From positions 1-48,428 of the forward strand of contig NZ_KQ948055.1 of the NCBI RefSeq assembly GCF_001513965.1: 48,428 nt of DNA, in the 5' to 3' direction. Positions within the stretch are counted from its first letter, which is position 1. Each line of letters opens with the position of its first letter. The notes under the pieces were generated by a model that saw nothing but the letters and a program-made list of their open reading frames with translations, had not been told where the DNA came from and did not search any database. Origin of the DNA: Streptomyces cellostaticus. Lineage in GTDB: Bacteria > Actinomycetota > Actinomycetes > Streptomycetales > Streptomycetaceae. Below, one piece after another: positions 24,070 through 31,890 of this stretch. A program made the position numbers and the translations under genes.

Positions 24070-26414
24070 GGCAGCACCGCCACCATGCCGCCGGCCGCGT
24101 CTATGTCCAGCGCCCGGGCGTGCGACCACTGGCGGAACAGCGCTTCCCCTACCCCCACCACCGCCGGGATGCCTAGTTCCAGCGCCCGTATCGCCATGTG
24201 GGAGTTGGCGCCGCCGAACGCCGTCACCAGACCCCGGATGCCACGGGCGAAGAGCCAGTCGTACCCGGGGTCGGCACTCGCGATGAGGGCGATCGCGCCC
24301 TGCGGCGGGTTCCCAGCGTCGATATCGGCCACGTGGGCGAGTACCCGGCCGTGGGTGACGAAGTTGGGCTGCGCCTGCGGGGACACGAAGCTCCACGCGT
24401 CGTGTTCGCTGGTGACCAGGGGCGGCAGGCAGACCGTTCGGCTGTCCGCGTACGCCTCGCGCCCCCGGTCCACGGCCTCGCGGAGGACGCGGCGGTTCTT
24501 GGCGGGGTCGCCGGTAAGGGTGCCGATGGTGGCGCAGTCCACGTACGACATGTCGTCGGCGGTGAATCCCAGTCGCTCGCCGCACTGCCGGATCTCCACG
24601 AGTGTGTCGCTGAGCACCGACGTGAAGTCGAACTTCCCGTTCTCCCGGCCGCGGATCGCGGCCCCGATGAAGTGCAGCAGCCGTCGGGCGTCGAAGGTGA
24701 AGCCCTCGCGGGTGATGAGCCGGTCGATGCGCCGCAGTTGTACCGCCGACGGCTCGAACACGGGCGGCCGGTCGCTGTCACGCCGTCGGCTCGACCAGTC
24801 GAAGTACCGCTCGGGCGCCTCGTCGTAGCGTGGCGAGAGGATGTCGTATGTGCCCGGTCGCAGATGACCGTACTTCTTGAGGAAGGGCTGCCGGTCCAGT
24901 GCGGTGAAATCGCGCTGCAACTCGCCGGCCACCAGACCGAGGCCGCCGATGAACGCCACCTTCTCGGCGGGTGACAGGACTCCTTCGGCGACCAAGTCGT
25001 CAAGCAGCTCGGTAGAGATGAACGCCGCGCGGGCCAGGGCCGCGAACGGCTCGGTTCCGAACTCGGCGCAGCCCGTGAGCCGGGACGCCATGGCCGGCCC
25101 GCAGCACCCTGGTTGCCCGGCCGCACACCCGGGCGCGTGCGTCGCGGGTACGCGCGCCGAGTCGAGCCGGCGCAGCCGGGCGAGGTCTTCCTCCCACAGG
25201 CGACCCGAGACCAGCCGGTTGGTCAGCCGCCGCAGACTGGTGCGGAGCGTGGCGCGGTCCTCGGCCCCGAACCCCGCGTCCGCCAGCTCGGCCAGCCGTT
25301 CCCTGGTCCGGAAGGCGTGCGCGGACACCACGATCCTCGACTCCACCTTGTCGTGCAGATGCGGCGAGGCGACCAGCCGCTCCAGCCAGTGGTCGACCAG
25401 CCGTCCGGCGAGGTCCGTGGGGACGTCGCGCGGGATGAAGGAGGTGGCGCTGGCTCGTACGTCGATGTACGCCAGTCCGGCGAAGTCGACCAGCAGCGGG
25501 ACGCCGCGCAGGTCTCGGTAGCCGTAGCGGTGACGGGCGCGCGCCCACACCTCGTCGGTGATCAGCCGCCGGTACAGGGACAGCGCCAAGGGCCGCGGCC
25601 GCAGCCCGATCATCTCCGCGGGATTCCAGTCGGGCATCACCCCGAAGACGCCGCGTCCTCCGAGTACCGCGGGCGCGGCGTGGCGGGCGTCGGCGATCCG
25701 CTCGGCCACCTTCGTGAGTACCGTGCGGTGCGCCGCCGGGGTCACTGGCGTGGCGGCGCAAACCAGCGGTCTCGCCTGGAGCAGGACCAGCTCGTCTTCC
25801 GCGTCGACGGCGAACTCGATCTCGACGCGTGACTGTCCGGTCAACTCGGTTATCTCAGCCAGCAGTTGCCACACCCCGGCCAGCAGCGGCGCCGGCGCCG
25901 TGGCCGACCGGTCGTACGCGGCGCCGTAGGAGATCCGCAGGGACGCCGACCGGCCGCCGGTCACGGCATCGGTGCGGTCGTCCTCGCTCCAGTTCACGAC
26001 GGCGTACGGCGCGCCACTGCTCGGGTCGCAGGAACACGCCACCCCGCTCGCCCGGGACCCGGTCAACTCGGGCTGGATGAGCACTTGGTCGTCCGGGCGC
26101 TGCTGGTCGTACGAAGCGAACACGTCGTCGACGGCCGCCGCCAGCTCGGCCCTGCCGCGCCGCCCGGTGAGCGAGCGGAAGCGCCCCGCCTGGGACCCTG
26201 TCGCGGTGTCCTCGGTCACCGCGCTGCTGCGCACGATGAGAGTACCTGCGGCCCATTCCTGACGCAGTGCCTCATCAAGCAGCCGCTCCCTGGACGTCCG
26301 CCACTCGTGCAGCGTGAAGTAGCTCAGGGGCAGCACGCGCGCGGTGGTGACCAGCGGGGCCAGACGCGCGAGTGATTCGGCCTTGGTGCCCAGGCAGACC
26401 CCGACGCGGTTCAC
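24066..26414 (-). CDS. PEP-synthase-like phosphotransferase, probable L-glutamine kinase (Cj1418-like)
   Basis: A 782-residue multidomain enzyme. The N-terminal ATP-grasp part has VRSSAVTEDTATGSQAGRF (residues 61-79) and RVEIEFAVDAEDELVLLQAR. A long central region follows, then the C-terminal swivelling phosphohistidine domain with GGANSHMAIRALELGIPAVV, where His739 is the likely carrier. There is no PEP/pyruvate-binding barrel. That is the architecture of Cj1418, which uses ATP to phosphorylate the side-chain amide of L-glutamine, releasing AMP and phosphate. This would be the committed P-N bond-forming step. Start GTG 26414 overlaps the methyltransferase stop (26411-26414). Other phosphohistidine transferases, such as antibiotic phosphotransferases, are the alternative. 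Confidence 0.8.
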   Translation of the reverse strand: MNRVGVCLGTKAESLARLAPLVTTARVLPLSYFTLHEWRTSRERLLDEALRQEWAAGTLIVRSSAVTEDTATGSQAGRFRSLTGRRGRAELAAAVDDVFASYDQQRPDDQVLIQPELTGSRASGVACSCDPSSGAPYAVVNWSEDDRTDAVTGGRSASLRISYGAAYDRSATAPAPLLAGVWQLLAEITELTGQSRVEIEFAVDAEDELVLLQARPLVCAATPVTPAAHRTVLTKVAERIADARHAAPAVLGGRGVFGVMPDWNPAEMIGLRPRPLALSLYRRLITDEVWARARHRYGYRDLRGVPLLVDFAGLAYIDVRASATSFIPRDVPTDLAGRLVDHWLERLVASPHLHDKVESRIVVSAHAFRTRERLAELADAGFGAEDRATLRTSLRRLTNRLVSGRLWEEDLARLRRLDSARVPATHAPGCAAGQPGCCGPAMASRLTGCAEFGTEPFAALARAAFISTELLDDLVAEGVLSPAEKVAFIGGLGLVAGELQRDFTALDRQPFLKKYGHLRPGTYDILSPRYDEAPERYFDWSSRRRDSDRPPVFEPSAVQLRRIDRLITREGFTFDARRLLHFIGAAIRGRENGKFDFTSVLSDTLVEIRQCGERLGFTADDMSYVDCATIGTLTGDPAKNRRVLREAVDRGREAYADSRTVCLPPLVTSEHDAWSFVSPQAQPNFVTHGRVLAHVADIDAGNPPQGAIALIASADPGYDWLFARGIRGLVTAFGGANSHMAIRALELGIPAVVGVGEALFRQWSHARALDIDAAGGMVAVLP

Positions 26415-27178
26415 CGCCCGGCGCCCTCACGGTTCGCCCGCGCGATCCACGCCCGGGTCACGTACGGCACGTCGATGTACTCCTCGCCCGCCCCACGCAC
26501 CAACTCTCGTATGCCGTCGAGCACTTCATCGAACTGCTGCCCGGCCTGCTCACCCAGCGTGGCGTGTGAGGCCCAGGCGTCGCACCACGCGTCTGCCCGC
26601 AGCCGGAAGACCTTGCGGCCGGACAGTTGAACGGGCGACTCGAACAGCCCGCTCTCCTCGATGACGGGGCGCTGGTCGGTCCGGCGGGTTCCGTAGGCGT
26701 AGCCGGGCACCCGCTCGTGGATGAGACGCTCGATCCGTGCCTGCAGCGGATCCTCCAGATCGCGGTGGTTCCACAGGCAGGCGAAGAAGCCGTCCGGTTC
26801 CAAGATGCGGGCGGTCTCCTTGAGAGCGGCCAGGCGGTCCGTGCGGTCGAACGACGAGCCGAAGGTCACCAAGCGGTAGTGTCCGCTCGGCCGTCCGCTG
26901 GTTTCCCCTGTGCCGTTGTGCCATGTCACATCGCCGAACCGGGCGGTGCGTCGTTCGCCGGTGGCGCGCATGGCGGCGGTCGGCTCCACGGCGTCGACCC
27001 GCAGCCCGTACTCCAAAAGCGGCTCGGTCAGATGGCCGGAGCCCGCGCCGATGTCGCAGACCAGGTCTCCGGGCCGCACGCCCGCTGTCCGGAGCACGCT
27101 GTGGATGACGCTCGGCACGTACTCCGGGCGCTCCTGGTACGTCGCGGAGTAGGGGGAGTAGTCGAACACGGGGGTCAT
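26411..27178 (-). CDS. Class I SAM-dependent methyltransferase (Cj1419/Cj1420-like position)
   Basis: A 255-residue methyltransferase. Motif I is VCDIGAGSGHL at residues 40-50, the acidic residue of motif II is in VDAVEPTAAMRA, and motif IV/post-I reads YRLVTFGSSFDRTDRL. It starts with a typical helical cap (FDYSPYSATYQERPEY). The gene directly precedes the glutamine-kinase-like gene with a 4-base overlap. In C. jejuni methyltransferase genes sit at this position of the O-methyl phosphoramidate locus, so O-methylation of the phosphoramidate is a reasonable guess. ATG 27178 has AGGAGA upstream; ATG 27190 is in frame. Confidence 0.8.
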   Translation of the reverse strand: MTPVFDYSPYSATYQERPEYVPSVIHSVLRTAGVRPGDLVCDIGAGSGHLTEPLLEYGLRVDAVEPTAAMRATGERRTARFGDVTWHNGTGETSGRPSGHYRLVTFGSSFDRTDRLAALKETARILEPDGFFACLWNHRDLEDPLQARIERLIHERVPGYAYGTRRTDQRPVIEESGLFESPVQLSGRKVFRLRADAWCDAWASHATLGEQAGQQFDEVLDGIRELVRGAGEEYIDVPYVTRAWIARANREGAGR

Positions 27179-27285
27179 GGCTCTCCTCATGGGGATGTGC
27201 GGGATCAACGCGGCGGAACCCGAAGGGACGTGACGCGATGTGTTGTAAGGGGTGGCGGAGGCCGGGCACTCGACCGACCGGCGCG

Positions 27286-28191
27286 CTACCGGCTCTCTCG
27301 TGTGCCGGGTTTCGCCAGCTGGTAGCCGAACGTGGCCGCGGTCTCCAGCAGTCGCGGTGTCTGGAAATGGGCGGCGACGCTCTCGTCGCCATACCACTCC
27401 TGCCACTCCCCTACCTTGCCGCGTCGCATGATCCGGGGCTGGTTGCCGACGGCACCGGCCGCCGCCGAGACCCGCTCCTCGTGGGCGCGCATGTTCTCGT
27501 ACCGGCTACGCCGCACAGCCTGCTCGATCGCCGCCGGTGTCCGGGGCGCGCCGAACACCTCGAGCAGACCGGACATGGTGGCCTCTGGGTCGGTCTTGAG
27601 ATCTTCGAACCGGATCACCGCGGAACGGTGAAAGCGAGGCAGTGCAGCCGTCCACGCGGTGTAGAAACCGGCCCACCCCGCGACGGGGGGTTCGTCGTTG
27701 ACACCGCGGCCGTCGAGGAACTCGGCGAACGTGCCCTGACTCTGCACGCCCGCAGCCCCCCAGTGCGCGGCGAATCCGCGGAACCAGTGGTAGGACGAGT
27801 ACACCGCGTCGCGCGGGTCGCGGACCAGGAGCACGGCGCCGGCCAGCCGACCGTGGTCGAACCGGTCCGGGTACAGGTGGTTCTTGAAGAACCGCGGCCC
27901 GTCGTCCGTCCCACCCTTGCCGCCCCCGGCGTTCCGGTCGCTGGCGGCTGTGGCGGACAGCCTGCTCCGGTAGGCCAGGTGGTCTTCGATGACCTGCGAT
28001 GTGCCGTCCTCGCCGACGACTTCGCTGTACGGGTCGACGTACGCGAACCCCAACTCGATCAGGACGTTGCCGATGAGCGATGCGCCGGAGCCGGGATAGC
28101 CCGCGACCACCACGTCCCGCGCGCCGAGGCGGGCGGCATTGCGCATGTGCAGCTCGACGGGGTCGGCAGCCTCCGCTCGCAGAGGTTCCAT
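27286..28191 (-). CDS. Sulfotransferase-fold protein, candidate phosphoramidate transferase
   Basis: A 301-residue protein with the PAPS-dependent sulfotransferase fold. The 5'-phosphosulfate loop is GYPGSGASLIGN (31-42), the catalytic segment is FFKNHLYPD (101-109, with Lys/His), and the 3'-phosphate-binding segment is LLVRDPRDAVYSSYHWF (121-137). Near the C-terminus RRGKVGEWQEWYG matches the RKGxxGDWK motif. The operon's own predicted end product, 3'-phospho-CDP-amidate, also carries a 3'-phosphate on its nucleotide, so this fold could transfer phosphoramidate instead of sulfate. Ordinary sulfation is equally possible. ATG 28191 has AAGGGGA upstream. Confidence 0.75.
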   Translation of the reverse strand: MEPLRAEAADPVELHMRNAARLGARDVVVAGYPGSGASLIGNVLIELGFAYVDPYSEVVGEDGTSQVIEDHLAYRSRLSATAASDRNAGGGKGGTDDGPRFFKNHLYPDRFDHGRLAGAVLLVRDPRDAVYSSYHWFRGFAAHWGAAGVQSQGTFAEFLDGRGVNDEPPVAGWAGFYTAWTAALPRFHRSAVIRFEDLKTDPEATMSGLLEVFGAPRTPAAIEQAVRRSRYENMRAHEERVSAAAGAVGNQPRIMRRGKVGEWQEWYGDESVAAHFQTPRLLETAATFGYQLAKPGTRESR

Positions 28192-28237
28192 GTCATTCCC
28201 CTTCTCAGGTGTGTACAGCGGGTGGCCCGGGCCGCGG

Positions 28238-29404
28238 TCAGTCGACATCGCCGTAGACGGCCGTGGTGATGTTTCCGCCGAATCCCAGGCCGAGTTGGGC
28301 GGTGACGCCGCCCGGGTGAGTCATCGGTCCCCGGGCCAGCTGGGGGTGCGCCTCGGCCTCGGCGGCTGTCGCGGGAAGCAGTCCCTCGCTGTACGCACGG
28401 GCCGTGATGACGGTCTCCAGCAGGGGGGCGGTGCCCATGGTGTGGCCCAGCATGGCCTTGAAGCAGTAGGCCACCGACTGCTTGCCCAGGTGCTCGACCA
28501 CGGCGGTGTCGGCCTCGTCGCACTGCGCGGTGCCCGTGCCGTGCGCGACGTAGAAGTCGACGTCCTCCCGGGTTACTTCGGCGTGGCCGAGCGCGGTGTC
28601 CATGGTTCGGATGAGGTATTCGAAGGACGGCTCGATGGAGACCGGGTGGTAGGCGTCGTTGCCCAGCGCGGAGCCCAGCAGGCGGATGCGCCCCTCGGTT
28701 CCGGGCTGCCGCGCCGGTGCCAACACGAGCGCCGCCACGCCCTCGCCCACGACGAAGCCGCGGGTGCCTCCGCGCAACGGTCGGCACACCTCGCTGGGTG
28801 GAGCGTCGTACACCAGGGCTTTGAGGCTGGCGAAGGCGCGTATCTCCTCACCGTCGAAGCCGACATCGCCCGAGACCACCACCACGTCCGTCGCGTCGCC
28901 GGTGGCCAGCAGGCGCTGTCCGATGGCCAGCGCGTGCAGCCCGGAAGTGCACGCGGCATTGATGACCAGGGACGGCCCGTGGAACTGGTAACGCTCGATC
29001 ACCCGGGCCGCCGGGGTGGTCCACACCTGCTCGACGAACCGGCGCCGGGGGTTGTCTGGCTCCGGCTCGAGGTACCGCTGCCGCCACCGTTCGCGGTCGC
29101 CCCCAGTGGTGGCGTACAGCAGGGCGACCCGCTCCCCCGGCCGCCAGCCGCGGCCGAGCGCGTCGGCGATGGCCTCGTCGGCGGCGGCCGTCACCGCCCG
29201 CGCGTACCGGGTGGTCCCCGCCTCGGGGTCGCCCCCTTCGGGGATGCGGGCCAGCCAGCACGGATCTGGGAACCGTCCGCCCAGGCCGACGTGCGCTTCG
29301 GCCGAGGTGCTACCCGACAGCAGACCAGACCACAGGTCGTCCATAGACCAGCCGTAGCCGCTGACCGCGCCGATACCGAGGATGTCCGCAGGGGGAATGG
29401 GCAT
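28238..29404 (-). CDS. Beta-ketoacyl synthase, free-standing
   Basis: A 388-residue KAS I/II-type condensing enzyme with all active-site residues: Cys152 in NAACTSGLHA, His288 in VAHGTGTAQCDEAD, Lys316 and His321 in FKAMLGHTMG, and a GFGG-type LGFGGNITTA near the end. It should condense an acyl thioester with a malonyl-type extender on a carrier protein. No acyl carrier protein, acyltransferase, ketoreductase or chain-length partner is encoded anywhere in the operon, so it must borrow a carrier or do unusual chemistry. ATG 29404 has AAGGTGG just upstream. The 46-base gap to the next gene suggests co-transcription. Confidence 0.9.
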   Translation of the reverse strand: MPIPPADILGIGAVSGYGWSMDDLWSGLLSGSTSAEAHVGLGGRFPDPCWLARIPEGGDPEAGTTRYARAVTAAADEAIADALGRGWRPGERVALLYATTGGDRERWRQRYLEPEPDNPRRRFVEQVWTTPAARVIERYQFHGPSLVINAACTSGLHALAIGQRLLATGDATDVVVVSGDVGFDGEEIRAFASLKALVYDAPPSEVCRPLRGGTRGFVVGEGVAALVLAPARQPGTEGRIRLLGSALGNDAYHPVSIEPSFEYLIRTMDTALGHAEVTREDVDFYVAHGTGTAQCDEADTAVVEHLGKQSVAYCFKAMLGHTMGTAPLLETVITARAYSEGLLPATAAEAEAHPQLARGPMTHPGGVTAQLGLGFGGNITTAVYGDVD

Positions 29405-29502
29405 GACGCCACCTTGAGGATGAGTGCCGTGGACAGGACGAGGAAGTGCACGGACCGGCGCGCATGGTCGGGGCCGGTGGGTTCCCGGCCGAGCCGGGCG
29501 GC

Positions 29503-30591
29503 TCATGCGTGGCCGGGACGCTCGGACTTCCGGGCGACCAGCAGGCCGTTGACGCCCGCGGGCGCGTCGGCCGGCACCGGCACCCGCCGCACCGTCGAGA
29601 ACCCGGCCCGGGCCAGCATCGACTCGTATGCCGCCCGGGAGTGGTTGGCTCCGCCGACGGTGTCGACCAGCATGTTGAGGCTCATCAACGCCGCGGGTTG
29701 CGGGCCTGTGCCGTCGTCGTCCACGAACGCCTCCGCGATGACCAGCACCCCTTCGTCGTCCAACGCGGCATGGCACTTACGCAGGATGGTGTCGTTCGTG
29801 CGCTCGTCCCACATGTGCAGCACGTTGGTGAGGGTGACGAGGTCGTGGCCGCGTGGGAGTTCGTCATCGGTGAGCAGGTCGCCGCCGAACGTGCGGAGGC
29901 GGTCGTCAAGGCCGCGCTCCTTAAGCCTGAACGCGGTCAGTTCGCACACCGCGGGCAGGTCGTAGATGGTCGCCCGCATCCGAGGGTTGAGCTGGCACAG
30001 CCGAATGCCGAGTTCTCCCGGGCCGCCGCCGACATCGAGGAGGCGACGGAACGGGGAGAAGTCGTAGGCATGCGCAACCACTTCGGCGACGGACGACGAC
30101 ACGGAGGCCATCGCGTTCCAGAACAGCCTGACTTCTCCCGTGGCGTCGTCCACGGCGAACTTGGTGGGACGCGAGGCAGGGTCCCATACCGTCGGCCGGT
30201 TCTCGCGAATGGCGGTCAGCAGGTCCTCCCAGCCGGGGTACTGCTGTTCCTCCACTAGTTGTATGAAGCCGCCGAGGTAGTGCCGCCCAGTAGAGACCAG
30301 GAACCGCTGGGCCTGGGCGCTGTTGCGGTAGCGCTCGGTGCCCGGGTCCCGGTCCAGCAGTCCCAGTGAGCAGCAGGCGGTGAGCAGCATGTGCGTGGGA
30401 CGCTCAGCCAGGCCCAGCGCCGTGGTCGCCTCGGCCGCGCTCAGCGCGCCGCGGTCGGCGAGGAGGTCGAAGAGGCGGAGGCGGACGGCCGTTGCCAGGA
30501 CCTTGGTTCTGCGAAAGCCGTCAAGGAGGTCCAGCAGGGCCGCGGGGGTGTTGCCTGAACTGTCGGTCTGGGGGTTCCCAGTTTGCCTCAC
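29503..30591 (-). CDS. Acetylserotonin/hydroxyneurosporene-type O-methyltransferase
   Basis: A 362-residue enzyme with an N-terminal winged-helix dimerisation domain (residues 15-95: LLDGFRRTKVLATAVRLRLF, LGLAERPTHMLLTACCSLGL) and a C-terminal SAM-binding domain. Motif I is LLDVGGGPGE (184-193), and NVLHMWDERTNDTILRKCHA holds the likely catalytic His. It would methylate a hydroxyl on a small-molecule intermediate. It is the first gene of the minus-strand operon. The start is GTG 30591, with GGAGGG four bases upstream. Confidence 0.9.
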   Translation of the reverse strand: MRQTGNPQTDSSGNTPAALLDLLDGFRRTKVLATAVRLRLFDLLADRGALSAAEATTALGLAERPTHMLLTACCSLGLLDRDPGTERYRNSAQAQRFLVSTGRHYLGGFIQLVEEQQYPGWEDLLTAIRENRPTVWDPASRPTKFAVDDATGEVRLFWNAMASVSSSVAEVVAHAYDFSPFRRLLDVGGGPGELGIRLCQLNPRMRATIYDLPAVCELTAFRLKERGLDDRLRTFGGDLLTDDELPRGHDLVTLTNVLHMWDERTNDTILRKCHAALDDEGVLVIAEAFVDDDGTGPQPAALMSLNMLVDTVGGANHSRAAYESMLARAGFSTVRRVPVPADAPAGVNGLLVARKSERPGHA

Positions 30592-30825
30592 GTGCCCTCC
30601 ACGGTTCCGCGATCTGTCTGGTGTTGCAGGTCAGCGCCACCCGGCCGGACGCTGGGTCCGGCTCTCGACGCCTCGTGATACGCCGTCCGTTCAGAGTTGC
30701 GCCGAGGTCGACCGTCGCGGCCATGGCGTGGCTCCGGGATCGTTGTTCAATCTTCGCCACGCAGTTGAAGTAAGCGGTAGATCGTTCGACGGGCTATAAC
30801 GGAGTGTCAGAGGGCATCCCGATCG
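30592..30825. other. Leader region of the phosphoramidate-type operon
   Basis: It must hold the operon promoter, because a strong hairpin lies beyond it. On the minus strand a TTATAG-like box (near 30795) and TTGAAC (near 30750) exist, but no pair at good spacing, so I do not place the promoter. No gene is seen. Confidence 0.4.
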
Positions 30826-30861
30826 GGGTAGCCGTTCGGCGCACGCGCCGTGCGGCTACCC
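30826..30861. terminator. Strong two-tier hairpin upstream of the operon
   Basis: GGGTAGCCG (30826-30834) pairs with CGGCTACCC (30853-30861), and inside it GGCGC pairs with GCGCC around a two-base loop. It probably terminates transcription from either side and insulates the operon leader. Confidence 0.65.
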
Positions 30862-30864
30862 AGG

Positions 30865-31140
30865 GTGTCGACGGGAGCGGCGCTGCCGGTGGGGTCGTTG
30901 TTCGATGCCATCGAGGCTGAGGAGACCGTGGTCCGGGAGCGTGTGGAAGAACTTGAGTCCCGGGTGGCCGAGTGACGGCACGGCTGGAGGCCGAGCGTGA
31001 ACGGCTGTCTCGGCTGGTGATCACGCGGGCGACGGCCGGCGGGCTTCTCGCGAGGATGGTCGGCGGTGATCCGGGAGAGACGGCGCGGGAGACGCCGCCG
31101 GCGGGGGAAGAGGTGTCGCCGTTCGCGGGAGCGGAGCGGC
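30865..31140 (+). pseudogene. Two overlapping small coiled-coil frames, probably remnants
   Basis: GTG 30865 opens 36 residues (ending VVRERVEELESRVAE, TGA at 30973-30975). GTG 30972 opens a frame starting MTARLEAERERLSRLVITRA. Both are heptad-like charged helices, linked by a 4-base overlap. They recall short paired hypothetical genes common in Streptomyces, usually beside mobile DNA. The second frame runs into the AraC fragment without its own stop, so it is truncated. Confidence 0.4.
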
Positions 31141-31141
31141 G

Positions 31142-31606
31142 GTGTTACCGACGTTGGTGCCGCCGCCGATCACGATGTTCCTTACGGGCCCGCACCAGTG
31201 CCCTCAAGAACCCGGCGAGCTGCCCGTCACACACGCCCAGCGCCCCGTCCCCGCCCCGTCCGCCCACGGCACCGCCCCCACACAGGCATGGGCCATGGAG
31301 CGCCTCGCTGAACCCATCACACTGGCCGACATGGCCTCCCACGCCAACGTCAGCGTGCGTACCTTCACCCGCCGCTTCCGCGACGAAGTCGGCACCAGCC
31401 CCGGCCGGTGGCTCATCCGTCAGCGCGTCGACCTGGCCCGGCACCTGCTCGAAACCACTGACTGGCCCATCGACCTGGTCGCCCACCGCGCCGGATTCGG
31501 CACCGGTGTCTCCCTGCGCCAGCACCTTCATGGCGCAATCGGAGTCACCCCCCAGGCATACCGCCGCACCTTCCGCCCCACGCCCGTCGGCGGTCCAGCG
31601 CAGTAG
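31142..31606 (+). pseudogene. AraC-family (GlxA-type) regulator, C-terminal DNA-binding fragment
   Basis: The recognisable part is AWAMERLAEPITLADMASHA, then NVSVRTFTRRFRDEVGTSPG, WLIRQRVDLARHLLETTDWP and GTGVSLRQHLHGAIGVTPQA ending YRRTFRP. These are both HTH units of an AraC/GlxA-type activator. The N-terminal DJ-1/PfpI-like domain is missing, and the first 40 or so residues are unrelated. It may still bind DNA but would lack its sensor. Confidence 0.75.
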
Positions 31607-31890
31607 CAGCGAACAACTCACCGTTCCGGCTGGCCTGCGGCACGTTTCCGGCGTCTTCCACCCTCCTTGGAGACCTCGTTGACTGCGGTCAGACTGCACG
31701 CGAGCGCAAGCGTGGCGACCAAGTCGTCCTGCTGGGGAGCGTCGGGCGACCCGATGGCCCACGCGGGGGGGGTGCAGCCACCTACGTCGCCTCACAGTCA
31801 CCCGCCTTCCGCTGTCGCGAGATCCACCTGGGAAGCCCGGTTGACCCTCGACCTTGTTCAGGGCGCAGAGTGCTGGGTGTGGAGAACGAC

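Noticed and set aside
28139..29965. 608-residue plus-strand frame
   Set aside because: It lies antisense to the ketosynthase and O-methyltransferase, which carry full active-site motifs. Such long antisense frames are common in high-GC DNA.
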